Positions 1-7,185 of a stretch of DNA of 23,310 nucleotides are shown in pieces. This stretch comes from a virus, in IMG/VR virus record IMGVR_UViG_3300044991_000938, positions 1-23,310 of that record; one strand, given 5' to 3'. Both the position numbers and the translations under genes were made by a program. Every line of letters starts with the position of its first letter. Positions within the stretch are counted from its first letter, which is position 1. The notes beneath the pieces were generated by a model, which did no database searches, was not told the origin of the DNA, and saw only the letters and a program-made list of their open reading frames with translations.

Positions 1-2041
1 TCTGCTGGTCCATCTGCTGCTGTGTCTGGAGCTTCATCTCAAGCTCACGCTCCTTGAGCTGCAACTCACGCTCCTTGAACTCAAACTCCTTGGCCATCTT
101 CTCCAGCTCCAGCTGGTGCTTCTCCTGCGCCATCTGCATCTCCATCTGCATCTTGGCCATCTCACCGCCGTTATCACCCTGCGCAGCCTGCTGCGCCTGG
201 GCCTGCTTGAGCTGTGCGTCAGCCTCAAGCTTGGCGGCTTCACCCTTAAGCTTGACAGTCTCCAGCTGCTGCATCAAGTTCTGCAGCTCCTGCGCCTGCT
301 GAGCCTGCGGGCTGTTCTTCTGCTCCTCCATCTGACGAGCTATGTCAGACTTGTGAAGGAGTCGTGAATTCTCAAGCAGAGTAGCGTCAGGAATCGGCAA
401 ACCGAGTTCCTTGAGCTGCACAGCCTGCTGGAACTGCGAGTCTTCGAGCGTCTCGCGTACTGGTGTGCTAGTAACGACAACATCATACTCCCCAAGTGTG
501 AGGTCATTCAGCAGCTCGCCAGTCTCTTCATCCTGCTGGTTGATGCCGACCTCCTCTGTTTCTCCTGTCATCCGGTCTTTAGTGACGTTGACGACGCGAG
601 GCTCTGTGTAGTACTCCTGAATCAGGTCAAGAATCACGCCAGCCAGGATATGATCTGATCGATTCAGACTATCCGTGATGTTGGCGTTGCTGATAGACCC
701 ACGATTCTGGTTCAGTGCAACAGCTTTGGCGCTTACATCTTCGCGAGCCTGACCTGTCTGGTAATCAGAGACGCCAGAAATCGTCTTGATGTGCTCTTCG
801 GCCTTGTACGTGATCCGGTCCAGACCCTGAGGAGTGGGGTTAGGCTGGATCTTGGCGACTCCCGCCATGTCGTCGACTTCCAGAACCAGACCGGTCTCAG
901 CTCCGCGCTGCTCCAGCTCTTCCAGAGACATGTTCCGAAGCGCGCCGCTCTTAACCGTCCAGCCGGAGTTGGCGGTAGTGTTGATAACGTGTAGCTCCTG
1001 GGAACTGACCTTGTTAAGAAGCTCCTGAGGGCCAATTAAGTTCTCCACCAGACCCAAGGTCTGAGCGTTTCTGAAATGAGGGAAGTACGGCACGATGGTG
1101 AAGTGCTTGTACGGACTGAAGTCGTCGTGCAGCACGCAGTTATCTGCTGTCACCGTCCAGCGAATGCGTCGAGTCAGCTTCTTGATGACCTGCAACCTGA
1201 ACTGATCGCGCACAGCTGCGATCTTGTCTCTACTCCAGTTGTCAGGAATCGCTCGCGTGTCACCAGTAGCCTGATCGAAGAAGTGCTTCTGCTTGTCCAG
1301 CATGCGGTGCTGGCGCTCAATCACGCGCACCTGCCGCATCACCTGCGACTCATCCGTCACGCCCTGGTAGTAAGACCGACCTCCGAAGCGAGAGCCGAAC
1401 CTGTCACGCGCAAAATCAATCGAATCGAACCCGTACGGGAAGAAGCTACCTGCCCGATTGCGCAAATAATCAGCATCGTCCTCGTTGTACAGCACCGCGA
1501 CATCATCTGCGGTGATCCACTTCGTGTGAATCACATCCGCCCAGCTGTCGGGGTTGTACTCTTCAGCGTCTGGATCAATCAACACGTTCTTCGGGTTGAG
1601 CCGCAGAATGCGGATGTCACCCTGCATGTTGTCGTTGAAGTCCATGCGCACGTCGTAGAAGCCACGGCTGGTAATCACACCATCCGCAAACACATCACTC
1701 CGCACCCAATCCAGCATGTTGTCCTGACTGATGTACTTGAACAGCTTCGTCAGCGCGTCTGCGTTACCACTCGGAGCACCTGATCGTGGCTGGAAACTGA
1801 TCTCACTGCGGTTGAACAACTGATCACCAAGCACATTGTTGATCGTACTCATGATCTTGTTGATCGTCAGTGCCGGTCTCCGCTGCGCTTTGAGCAGCGC
1901 CAAGTCCTTGTCATCCCACTGCAGGCCCCGGAAGAACCGGTTGCACTGCTCCGCCTTGGCGATGTAGTCACTATGCCCGTTGTCTCTGACAAACTGGAAC
2001 CTGTACCACTGTTTCGTGCTTATCTCGGTGTCAACTGGCAT
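1..2041 (-). CDS. Portal protein, P22-like (3' end outside window)
   Basis: Dodecameric portals sit at the capsid vertex and form the channel for DNA packaging and tail attachment. I translated 680 residues from the ATG at 2041; the frame stays open to the left edge, so the C-terminus is missing. The N-terminus (MPVDTEISTKQWYRFQF), the early PALTINKI segment and the region around DNMLDWVRSDVFADG resemble P22-type portals (family knowledge, no search run). The last 120 or so residues visible are a Gln/Glu/Lys/Met-rich helical tail with repeated KERELQLKEREL-type heptads, probably coiled coil. The start is supported by AAGG six bases upstream. It lies eight bases after the stop of the upstream small gene, in the same transcription unit as the terminase. 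Confidence 0.85.
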   Translation of the reverse strand, partial: MPVDTEISTKQWYRFQFVRDNGHSDYIAKAEQCNRFFRGLQWDDKDLALLKAQRRPALTINKIMSTINNVLGDQLFNRSEISFQPRSGAPSGNADALTKLFKYISQDNMLDWVRSDVFADGVITSRGFYDVRMDFNDNMQGDIRILRLNPKNVLIDPDAEEYNPDSWADVIHTKWITADDVAVLYNEDDADYLRNRAGSFFPYGFDSIDFARDRFGSRFGGRSYYQGVTDESQVMRQVRVIERQHRMLDKQKHFFDQATGDTRAIPDNWSRDKIAAVRDQFRLQVIKKLTRRIRWTVTADNCVLHDDFSPYKHFTIVPYFPHFRNAQTLGLVENLIGPQELLNKVSSQELHVINTTANSGWTVKSGALRNMSLEELEQRGAETGLVLEVDDMAGVAKIQPNPTPQGLDRITYKAEEHIKTISGVSDYQTGQAREDVSAKAVALNQNRGSISNANITDSLNRSDHILAGVILDLIQEYYTEPRVVNVTKDRMTGETEEVGINQQDEETGELLNDLTLGEYDVVVTSTPVRETLEDSQFQQAVQLKELGLPIPDATLLENSRLLHKSDIARQMEEQKNSPQAQQAQELQNLMQQLETVKLKGEAAKLEADAQLKQAQAQQAAQGDNGGEMAKMQMEMQMAQEKHQLELEKMAKEFEFKERELQLKERELEMKLQTQQQMDQQ

Positions 2042-2049
2042 AGTGCGCC

Positions 2050-2418
2050 TTACGCTAGAAACTTCAGTTTGTAAGCTGTCTGGTTGCACAGCATCACGAT
2101 CAGGTCAATCTGAGACTGACACTGTGAGCTGTCACACACCTTCTTGCGGTTCGCGCCGATCCACGACGCCAAGCCATTTACCAGAGCCAGCGCGTTGGGC
2201 GGGTTCTTGTACCCATCCGGGTGCTCGTTCAGCAAGGTCATGTACTCGCCCTGGTACATCTCGGCAAACGCGTCGGTCAAGTCCACGATCTCGTCGTAAA
2301 AATCGTGCAGCGCCATGTGCTCCGAGTAAGACTTCGATTTGAGGTGCAGCACATGCGCCGCTGTGCGGCTGTGAAAGCAGCGCATCACCAGCTCTGCGGC
2401 TAACTTGTGGTCTGACAT
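2050..2418 (-). CDS. Small helical DUF5856/Dps-like phage protein
   Basis: A 122-residue, largely helical protein. Its N-terminal half (AAHVLHLKSKSYSEHMALHDFYD, split across a His- and Glu-rich helix) resembles phage proteins annotated DUF5856, which have a Dps/ferritin-like helical look. That assignment is from memory of the family pattern and is moderate at best. No catalytic function is known to me. It sits between the large terminase and the portal, a position where such proteins recur in phage packaging blocks, and is followed by the portal start only eight bases later. The start is the ATG at 2418, behind GGAGTGAGT on the minus strand. A frame-shifted minus-strand ORF over the same bases is arginine-rich and is taken as a shadow. 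Confidence 0.65.
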   Translation of the reverse strand: MSDHKLAAELVMRCFHSRTAAHVLHLKSKSYSEHMALHDFYDEIVDLTDAFAEMYQGEYMTLLNEHPDGYKNPPNALALVNGLASWIGANRKKVCDSSQCQSQIDLIVMLCNQTAYKLKFLA

Positions 2419-2435
2419 ACACTCACTCCTGTCAC

Positions 2436-4832
2436 TTACGCGGCCATGTGACCGACTTCGACGCCCATTATGCCACTAATCTTCTCTTTCCACGACTTCA
2501 GCGTGGAATTCTGAGGGGCGTCGACTTTAGGTGGTGCCTTGCTGGTAATCATGTTGCAGTTCCACGCCAGTGAGTCGACGATGTCGTCATGGTCACCTGC
2601 CGGAAACCTCAAAAACTCGCGCTTGAGCGGTATCAGCCAGTCAGCCTCCTGAAACACCACACGCCCCTGCTGCATGCGCCCCTGGAGCGCCCTGGCCCTG
2701 ACCAGCTTGTCAGTCAGCGGCTTCAGCACCTCATACGGCGGAAACACCCCACGTTCTGCACACCTCTGCTTGAACACCGGCTCTATGGCGCGCCAAATCT
2801 GACCATCCTCAACCCCCAGCGCCACAGGTGTATCCGGGTAGAGCGTCCACTTCTGGTAAAAATTCAGCATCTCCTCGATGATCGTGAACGTATCGCCCTT
2901 GAACCTCACCACGTCCAGCACGTGCAGGAAGTTATTCTCGTCCTGCAGGATCGTCGAACCTACGGTGTAGTCATTCTGCTGCTTCTCCCCGATGGCGTAG
3001 TCCCACGCCTGATACAAGTGCCGCTTGCGTATCTGAGGCATGCTCGGCTGAGTCCTGAACCACTCAGTCTTGAAATACATGCCCTCGTCCGGCACGGGAT
3101 TCTGCTGGTAGAGAGCCGACCAGATGCGCGGGTGCATGTTGGCCCTGTAGTTCTCCAGCATCTTCGTCGAGTAGCGCTCTGGGTGCAGCGCCGCTCCTGC
3201 CAGCCTGAGCAGCTTGGCACCCTCTGGCACGTCCTCGCCCTGCGTAGTGGGGCGGAACAAGTCACCCTCCTGCGTGAGGTACTCGTCAAACTCAGCCAGC
3301 GCTGGGTACTTAATCACCACAAACTGATCACCACCAGCCACGTCGCGCATCTGCTTCTGCAGCCGCCCTGCCAGATCGTCGTCGTTCCACCACGTATTGT
3401 GACTTACCAACCCGTTGGCGATGAAGTTCTCAGTGCCCTCTACCTGAAGGTCGAAAACTTCTTCAACACCGCACTCCTCAACACTGACTATCGGGTCCAG
3501 AATGAAGTCTGAGGTACGCAGCAGCGGCAAGTGCAACGGACTCAGATCCAAGATGTCCGATTCCTGCATTACAGTTGTTGCAGAGCAGCCCCCTGACTTT
3601 TCCGGTCTCGTGGCAGTGGTCGACAGCAAGTCGCTCTTTCCAATGACCAGGATTTGCCTCCTGCGAGCTCTTTCCACAAATCGCACAAACACCGCCTTGA
3701 GCCTCGACCATGCGCTCGTAGTCCTCGACAGTAATCCCGTAGTTGTACTTGAGCTTGGCGCTTCGTCGCCCATCCTTGTCCAACGCACTCGGTGACCTGT
3801 GGCCGTCAGCCCACTTACGCTTTCCGTAGTGAGACTGACAGAGTCCTCGACAGACTGCTGGCTTGTCACACACATCTTCCGAGCACGTAACGCCTCGCCA
3901 CTTGCCCCACTGTCCTTTAGCGCCACGATTCTCTGTGCTGTAGTCAGACTTCTTGCTCTCATCCATTTCAGGTCACTCCCAGTATCAACCAAGAACGGGT
4001 GCCTCCCGTTCGACCTGACAATTTTACCTGATTTTGTAGTGATTCTCAAGATAGAATCACTACCACTGGCCTTGACGGCGCTTACAGCAGCTGTGGAAAG
4101 TGCTCCCTGCCAGTATGTAGCAACTCTATCTCCAGCCTTGACGCTTTCAAGACGCCGCTCGGTGCCGTCAGCCATCAGCACCGGCGTATCTCCAGTCATG
4201 CACTGGATAATCAGCACACCTCCACCAGGACTAAGCCGGGTGTACGCCGTAGACCAGTACCAATCCCACAGGCCGTCGCGCACGGTAGAGCTGTCCGACT
4301 CCTCCATGTTCTTGATCGGGTCATCAATAATCAGTACGTGCGCACCTTTTCCGGTGATACCACCACCCACACCCGCCGCTGTAAACCCTCCACCCATCGT
4401 GGTGTTCCACGCCTCAACCGACTGGCTGTCAGGATCGAGCTTGGTGTCAGAAAACATCGCCTGATACGCCTTGTCGCGCATCATTTCGCGCACTTTCCGG
4501 CTGAATTTCATCGGCAAGTCGGTGTTGTACCCGCAATTAATCACCTCATGACTCGGATGATGCCCGAGGTGCCATGCCGGAAACCTGATACTCGCCAACT
4601 CAGATTTTCCATGCCGTGGCGGAACGAGCAGCATCAGTCGCGGAGCCTTCTTGTCCGTAACATCCCTCGAAAACTGTTCCAAGCGACGACAAATGTCCTC
4701 GTGCACCCACCCGGCGTCATAACTCGGATGAAATTTTTTGGTAAAAAACAGCAAATTGCGGCGTGCGAGTACCCGCGCAGCTAATTCTTTGTTGAACGCT
4801 ACCTCTTTCGAGCTACTCCTGGGTGCCGTCAC
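2436..4832 (-). CDS. terL: Terminase large subunit containing an intein
   Basis: The motor ATPase and nuclease that pumps and cuts phage DNA. The precursor is 798 residues; removing the intein (residues 211-479) leaves about 529, a normal TerL size. ATPase: Walker A-like PPRHGKS at 71-77, Walker B HVLIIDD at 165-171, and motif III LIIQ/T interrupted by the intein after Q210. Nuclease (RNase H fold): AWDYA with D611, GVED with E675/D676, and DHDDIVD with D749-D753. The start is GTG at 4832, placed by GAGG six bases upstream; it overlaps the terS end by 20 bases. The frame is open across the whole intein, so both halves are translated as one chain and splicing is needed for a working motor. An HNH gene is nested out of frame within the intein. 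Confidence 0.95.
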   Translation of the reverse strand: MTAPRSSSKEVAFNKELAARVLARRNLLFFTKKFHPSYDAGWVHEDICRRLEQFSRDVTDKKAPRLMLLVPPRHGKSELASIRFPAWHLGHHPSHEVINCGYNTDLPMKFSRKVREMMRDKAYQAMFSDTKLDPDSQSVEAWNTTMGGGFTAAGVGGGITGKGAHVLIIDDPIKNMEESDSSTVRDGLWDWYWSTAYTRLSPGGGVLIIQCMTGDTPVLMADGTERRLESVKAGDRVATYWQGALSTAAVSAVKASGSDSILRITTKSGKIVRSNGRHPFLVDTGSDLKWMRARSLTTAQRIVALKDSGASGEALRARKMCVTSQQSVEDSVSLTTESVSGLTATGHRVRWTRMGDEAPSSSTTTGLLSRTTSAWSRLKAVFVRFVERARRRQILVIGKSDLLSTTATRPEKSGGCSATTVMQESDILDLSPLHLPLLRTSDFILDPIVSVEECGVEEVFDLQVEGTENFIANGLVSHNTWWNDDDLAGRLQKQMRDVAGGDQFVVIKYPALAEFDEYLTQEGDLFRPTTQGEDVPEGAKLLRLAGAALHPERYSTKMLENYRANMHPRIWSALYQQNPVPDEGMYFKTEWFRTQPSMPQIRKRHLYQAWDYAIGEKQQNDYTVGSTILQDENNFLHVLDVVRFKGDTFTIIEEMLNFYQKWTLYPDTPVALGVEDGQIWRAIEPVFKQRCAERGVFPPYEVLKPLTDKLVRARALQGRMQQGRVVFQEADWLIPLKREFLRFPAGDHDDIVDSLAWNCNMITSKAPPKVDAPQNSTLKSWKEKISGIMGVEVGHMAA
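3396..4202 (-). mobile_element. Intein in TerL motif III
   Basis: A protein-splicing element of 269 residues. Block A is CMTGDTPVLMADG with the nucleophile Cys at precursor residue 211. Block B is NGRHPFLVD with His278. Blocks F and G are EVFDLQVEGTENFIANG and VSHN, with penultimate His478 and terminal Asn479. The +1 extein residue is Thr480. All residues needed for class 1 splicing are present. Joining the flanks gives LIIQ-TWWNDDDLAGR, the uninterrupted conserved terminase motif, which fixes the boundaries exactly. There is no DOD (LAGLIDADG) endonuclease in frame. Instead residues of roughly 290-452 are a serine/arginine-rich stretch that is the alternate-frame reading of a nested HNH gene. 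Confidence 0.95.
3478..3966 (-). CDS. HNH (endonuclease VII-type) gene nested out of frame inside the terL intein
   Basis: A 162-residue HNH endonuclease of the recombination endonuclease VII type. The N-terminal Cys cluster is C28, C33, C39, C43 with SHYGKRK. The nuclease core is CAIC (C94, C97), DHCH at 116-119, GKVRGLLCNNCN with C129 and C132. Endonuclease VII-family proteins in phages commonly act as homing endonucleases. The frame differs from terL by two bases, and both frames stay open for 489 bases. The ATG at 3966 has GGGAG nine bases upstream, and a TGA in its own frame nine bases upstream, so it begins independently and is not an in-frame fusion. It stops before the C-terminal splicing blocks. 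Likely role: mobility of the intein (inference). Confidence 0.9.
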   Translation of the reverse strand: MDESKKSDYSTENRGAKGQWGKWRGVTCSEDVCDKPAVCRGLCQSHYGKRKWADGHRSPSALDKDGRRSAKLKYNYGITVEDYERMVEAQGGVCAICGKSSQEANPGHWKERLAVDHCHETGKVRGLLCNNCNAGIGHLGSESVALAAAAYLRLHSGPDSQC

Positions 4833-5307
4833 TTATAACCTCGAAGTCTTCCACCTCAATAATCTCAGTCTCTGCCAATCTGAGCAGCTCCTCGTCGCTC
4901 ATCGTCTCAAACTTGCTAAACAACCGCTTCGCTGAGACAGAAACATCGAGCTGCACCTTGGTGGGCTCGTAATAACCGCACATTTTCGCCACTTCTCGCC
5001 ACCCGGCGATCTGCGTCATGGGCTCAGACATCAATTTCGCGTGCTCAATCGCCTCAAGCATGCCATCCATGACCTTCTTCTTGCTCATGTCAGACACTCT
5101 TTCGGCCCTTTTGAATTCTTTCTGGACCGCAGCGATGATGTTTGGCTTACGAGCGTACTCATACCCGGCCACTTTCGCATATGCGTAGCCGGCTGCTTCT
5201 GCAGCCTCTGGTGGAGCCATGCCTTTTGCCCGTGCAGCGACAAACTTCTTCTGCTGGGGACTCAGCTCGCGTGTACCGTCGTTCGGGACGTAATTCCGCT
5301 TCGCCAT
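4813..5307 (-). CDS. terS: Terminase small subunit
   Basis: TerS recognises the packaging site and delivers DNA to TerL. The protein is 164 residues from the preferred ATG at 5307 (MAKRNYVPNDGTREL), chosen because GAGG sits six bases upstream; an in-frame ATG at 5337 lacks a convincing site. The N-terminal part, LSPQQKKFVAARAKGMAPPEAAEAAGY split around its loop, is the helix-turn-helix expected of Terminase_2-like small subunits. It is followed by KPNIIAAVQKEF and a helical middle, and an acidic C-terminal tail (EEL, EIIEVEDFE) that could contact TerL. Position directly upstream of terL with a 20-base overlap supports the call and suggests translational coupling. Family assignment is by motif reading only. 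Confidence 0.8.
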   Translation of the reverse strand: MAKRNYVPNDGTRELSPQQKKFVAARAKGMAPPEAAEAAGYAYAKVAGYEYARKPNIIAAVQKEFKRAERVSDMSKKKVMDGMLEAIEHAKLMSEPMTQIAGWREVAKMCGYYEPTKVQLDVSVSAKRLFSKFETMSDEELLRLAETEIIEVEDFEVISDGTQE

Positions 5308-5564
5308 TTCAGACCTCGTAATCAGTCCCCTCATCATACACCAAAAATTTTGAGAAAAAATTTCGGACTTCGATCTTGGAAACCAAGAACTTAAGTATCT
5401 CTGAGCTAGGAAACAAAAAACTTTGAAAACTTTGTCTTTGTGGAGCTACGACACCCCCTCCCCTCTTCGCATCCGACCCACCCCGGTTCGGATTCGAGTT
5501 CGGGATCTCGATCCATTTTGGATCAGCGCACGTACGGCGTACCCACGTACACAGGAGATTTACC
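5308..5564. promoter_or_regulatory. Divergent intergenic region between packaging and early genes
   Basis: About 257 bp with no convincing gene. Both transcription units must start here or nearby. Visible elements: a CTTGG-AAA-CCAAG hairpin at 5375-5387, a GATCC-ATTTT-GGATC hairpin at 5510-5524, a pyrimidine-rich tract around 5450-5485, and repeated ACGTAC at 5530-5550 just before the first plus-strand gene. The left third is AT-rich. I could not assign a clear sigma70 -35/-10 pair on either strand, so promoters here are inferred from the gene layout. Confidence 0.5.
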
Positions 5565-5765
5565 ATGGCCATTATTCGTCACCACGCACGTAATAACACC
5601 ACCACTGCCACCACGCTCAACATCGTTGAGCGTGCCACTGCAACCACGATCTCCAAGGTCCTGGAGCAAGCGTCCTTTGTTAAGGGCGTCTGGGACGTTA
5701 GGGACCAAACCGGTCAGGCGGCATACGACCGCGTGACCGCTTACCTGCTCGCGAAGAGCAAGTAA
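5565..5765 (+). CDS. Small orphan protein, MAIIRH paralogue 1
   Basis: A 66-residue protein of unknown function and the first gene of the plus-strand block. ATG at 5565 follows AGGAGATT (5553-5560). It begins MAIIRHHARN, followed by a Thr/Ala-rich linker, then IVERATATTISKVLE and a C-terminal GQAAYDRVTAYLLAKSK helix. The gene at 7581-7829 starts MAIIRHARN and has the same order of IIER, V-x-D and YD-x-V-x-x-Y-x-x-x-K elements, so the two are paralogues. No enzyme motif or membrane segment is visible. Being first in the block and followed by a strong hairpin array suggests a highly expressed, separately controlled transcript (inference). Confidence 0.8.
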   Translation: MAIIRHHARNNTTTATTLNIVERATATTISKVLEQASFVKGVWDVRDQTGQAAYDRVTAYLLAKSK

Positions 5766-5772
5766 GTAGTAG

Positions 5773-5865
5773 CTCAGCCCCGCAGGGGGCTGAGTACTGT
5801 GCACCTAGGTACACAGTACTCAGATCCTTGCCCCGCAAGGATGGTTCCCAGGTAACTGGGTTTTT
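5773..5865 (+). terminator. Array of four hairpins ending in a T-run
   Basis: Four successive hairpins follow the first plus-strand gene. They are CTCAGCCCC/GGGGCTGAG (5773-5794, perfect 9-bp stem, GCAG loop); AGTACTGTG/CACAGTACT (5793-5820) with an ACCTAGGT palindrome in its loop; ATCCTTG/CAAGGAT (5824-5842); and CCCAG-GTAA-CTGGG followed by TTTTT (5847-5865). The last has intrinsic-terminator form though a short stem. The first two share bases and could be alternative folds. Confidence 0.65.
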
Positions 5866-5881
5866 AGCACTAGGAGATTGT

Positions 5882-6031
5882 ATGAACACATTGAAAGTAG
5901 TTGCTGTAACAACGCTGGCTTTGGCGCACTTCGGTGCTGCCATGGCTTTCGGTATCGCTGGTGATACCACAGCTGCCTTGGTGCAGCTGGCTGGCGCTGG
6001 GTTTTGGGCCATTTATGGCATGGCCTCGTAG
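5882..6031 (+). CDS. Small membrane protein
   Basis: A 49-residue, strongly hydrophobic protein starting MNTLKVVAVTTLALAHFG and ending AGFWAIYGMAS, with two likely membrane-spanning helices separated by GIAGDTTAA. ATG at 5882 is preferred over an in-frame upstream ATG at 5828 because AGGAGATT (5872-5879) sits directly before it and the longer form would run back through the hairpin array. Unknown function; the composition would allow a role in membrane modification, but nothing shows it. Confidence 0.7.
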   Translation: MNTLKVVAVTTLALAHFGAAMAFGIAGDTTAALVQLAGAGFWAIYGMAS

Positions 6032-6032
6032 C

Positions 6033-6076
6033 AATGTGACGAAAAACGTCACATTAGGTGACGAAAAACGTCACAT
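6033..6076. promoter_or_regulatory. Tandem inverted repeats GTGACG-N5-CGTCAC, 22 bp apart
   Basis: Two copies of GTGACGAAAAACGTCACAT at 6036-6054 and 6058-6076, identical over 19 bases. Each is a palindrome with an A5 centre; in the first copy the arms extend to AATGTGACG/CGTCACATT. The 22-bp repeat is about two helical turns, which would place two dimeric repressors on the same face of the DNA. The alternative is a pair of RNA hairpins with A5 loops acting as processing or stability elements. Confidence 0.6.
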
Positions 6077-6106
6077 GCGCGTGAGTTAAGCCGCGATAGG
6101 GCACTG

Positions 6107-6129
6107 AGAGCTGCGTGACAGGCAGCTCT
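6107..6129 (+). other. Hairpin in leader of a small gene
   Basis: AGAGCTGC/GCAGCTCT, a perfect 8-bp stem around a GTGACAG loop, ends 36 bases before the ATG at 6166. There is no T-run, so it is more likely an mRNA leader structure than a terminator. Confidence 0.4.
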
Positions 6130-6165
6130 AGGGGCAATGTCGCCCAATTTGAATGGAGATTCAAA

Positions 6166-6276
6166 ATGACTGTTACTTTCATCGATTGGTGGTATTACCC
6201 CGTTCTGTGGAATGGGTTTGCGCCTGCTGGGGCAATGCCCCGTTGTTACATTCCTATTGATCAGTGGAGGTCATGA
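6166..6276 (+). CDS. 36-residue aromatic-rich small protein
   Basis: Reads MTVTFIDWWYYPVLWNGFAP and continues to IPIDQWRS. It is rich in Trp and Tyr, with no membrane helix long enough to be certain. The start is supported by GGAG in GAATGGAGATTC (6151-6162), a 12-base string repeated exactly before the gene at 7400. The stop TGA overlaps the next start (TGATG), suggesting coupled translation. No family recognised. Confidence 0.55.
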   Translation: MTVTFIDWWYYPVLWNGFAPAGAMPRCYIPIDQWRS

Positions 6277-6422
6277 TGCTGATTAAGTCTCGTACGCTGT
6301 ATTTTGTACTGTGGGCTACGTTGCACTGGGTCCCTTGGTGGCCTAGGTTTGAGCATTACCGCGTTGGCATTGTTGCCGTACGTGGGTGCAGGCTGTTTGG
6401 CCTGTTGGTTCTGGATATGTAG
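6276..6422 (+). CDS. 48-residue small hydrophobic protein
   Basis: Starts MLIKSRTLYFVLWATLHW, ends LFGLLVLDM. ATG 6276 is favoured because GGAGG (6266-6270) is five bases upstream; an in-frame ATG at 6273 would be only two bases away. It overlaps the previous stop by one base and is followed by an intrinsic terminator. Hydrophobic patches suggest membrane association. No family recognised. Confidence 0.5.
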   Translation: MLIKSRTLYFVLWATLHWVPWWPRFEHYRVGIVAVRGCRLFGLLVLDM

Positions 6423-6447
6423 TAGGGAGCCATGTGGCTCAAAGTCG

Positions 6448-6472
6448 AAGCCGAGCTAGTCTCGGCTTTTTT
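6448..6472 (+). terminator. Intrinsic terminator
   Basis: AAGCCGAG-CTAGT-CTCGGCTT followed by a T-run, preceded by a small GAGCC/GGCTC hairpin (6427-6440). It closes the transcript of the three small genes upstream, so the gene at 6496 probably depends on read-through or its own promoter. Confidence 0.8.
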
Positions 6473-6495
6473 GTTGTTCTTTTTAGGAGATTGAA

Positions 6496-6951
6496 ATGAA
6501 ACACAATTACTTTGGCAAGTTGTTTTCCAACCTCGTGTTTGACGAAGTTGAGCTCAGTGGCTTCATTGAAGTTCCGCTTAAAAGTGGTACTTCGAAGCTG
6601 TATTTGAAGCACATTAGTTCTGATAAGAACGTGTTTAGTCTCGATGTTGAGACTGGTAAGAAGGTTCGTGGCAACGCCACTGTCACCTTGTTCCCTCAGC
6701 AGGATGAGAACCGGCATGACGGCGTCATGACTATGACGTGGCATAAGGATAATGGTCAGGATCTGACCTATGAGTTTTGCCTTAAGGTCAAGCTTTCCAA
6801 GGATGGGGAGACTGAGTTCTTCGATCTCATGCCCAAGCTCGACGAGCTTGAGCAGGCGGCTGCTAATGAGAGGTATATAGAGCTGCAGGCTAGGAAGGCT
6901 GCGACCAAGAAGCTTAACGCGTCAGAGCTTCGTACTCTGATGTTCAGTTAA
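6496..6951 (+). CDS. Orphan 151-residue protein
   Basis: No family recognised. The first 110 or so residues alternate hydrophobic and polar residues in short strands (VELSGFIEVPL, SLDVETG, NATVTLFP, DGVMTMTWH, FCLKVKLS), as in a small beta-sandwich or OB-like domain. The last 40 residues are helical and charged (LDELEQAAANERYIELQARKAA, read as two helices). A single-stranded DNA-binding role would fit this layout but is speculation. ATG follows AGGAGATT at 6485-6492. It lies directly after a terminator. Confidence 0.75.
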   Translation: MKHNYFGKLFSNLVFDEVELSGFIEVPLKSGTSKLYLKHISSDKNVFSLDVETGKKVRGNATVTLFPQQDENRHDGVMTMTWHKDNGQDLTYEFCLKVKLSKDGETEFFDLMPKLDELEQAAANERYIELQARKAATKKLNASELRTLMFS

Positions 6952-6972
6952 GTAGTCTAGTCGAGGTCTAGC

Positions 6973-7185
6973 ATGCCTGTTCCCCTCGCTCGTAGTCTGT
7001 CTTTGGAAGCGCGCTACGCGCTTCTGGAGCTTGAGAAAGAGAACAACCGACTCCTATGCCGTGCCTTAGCTGCTGAGCACGAAGCTGCGCAGCTACGGCG
7101 TAAGTTGGAGATGGTGGAAATCACGTCTCTGTGTATGAGAGATGTGAGTTTTGTAGTTGTGTGTAAAGGAGATTGTGATGAGTAA
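6973..7185 (+). CDS. Small coiled-coil protein
   Basis: A 70-residue protein. Residues 10-48 form a leucine/alanine/glutamate-rich helix (ARYALLELEKENNRLL onward) with a clear heptad pattern, followed by a short hydrophobic tail with two cysteines. GAGG lies seven bases before the ATG. The stop codon overlaps the start of the following gene by eight bases. Function unknown. Confidence 0.55.
   Translation: MPVPLARSLSLEARYALLELEKENNRLLCRALAAEHEAAQLRRKLEMVEITSLCMRDVSFVVVCKGDCDE

Noticed and set aside
1076-1783. 235-codon open frame on the plus strand opposite the portal
   Set aside because: The minus strand reads as an uninterrupted portal protein here; the plus reading has His/Val-rich shadow composition.
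2589-3512. 307-codon open frame on the plus strand opposite terL
   Set aside because: It is antisense to well-supported TerL coding sequence and has a composition expected of an opposite-strand shadow.
3396-4202. Group I intron in terL
   Set aside because: The terL frame continues through the insert and carries intein splicing motifs at both ends, so removal occurs at the protein level.
6033-6076. Short CRISPR-like array
   Set aside because: Only two palindromic copies with a 3-base gap; no spacers of normal length and no cas genes.
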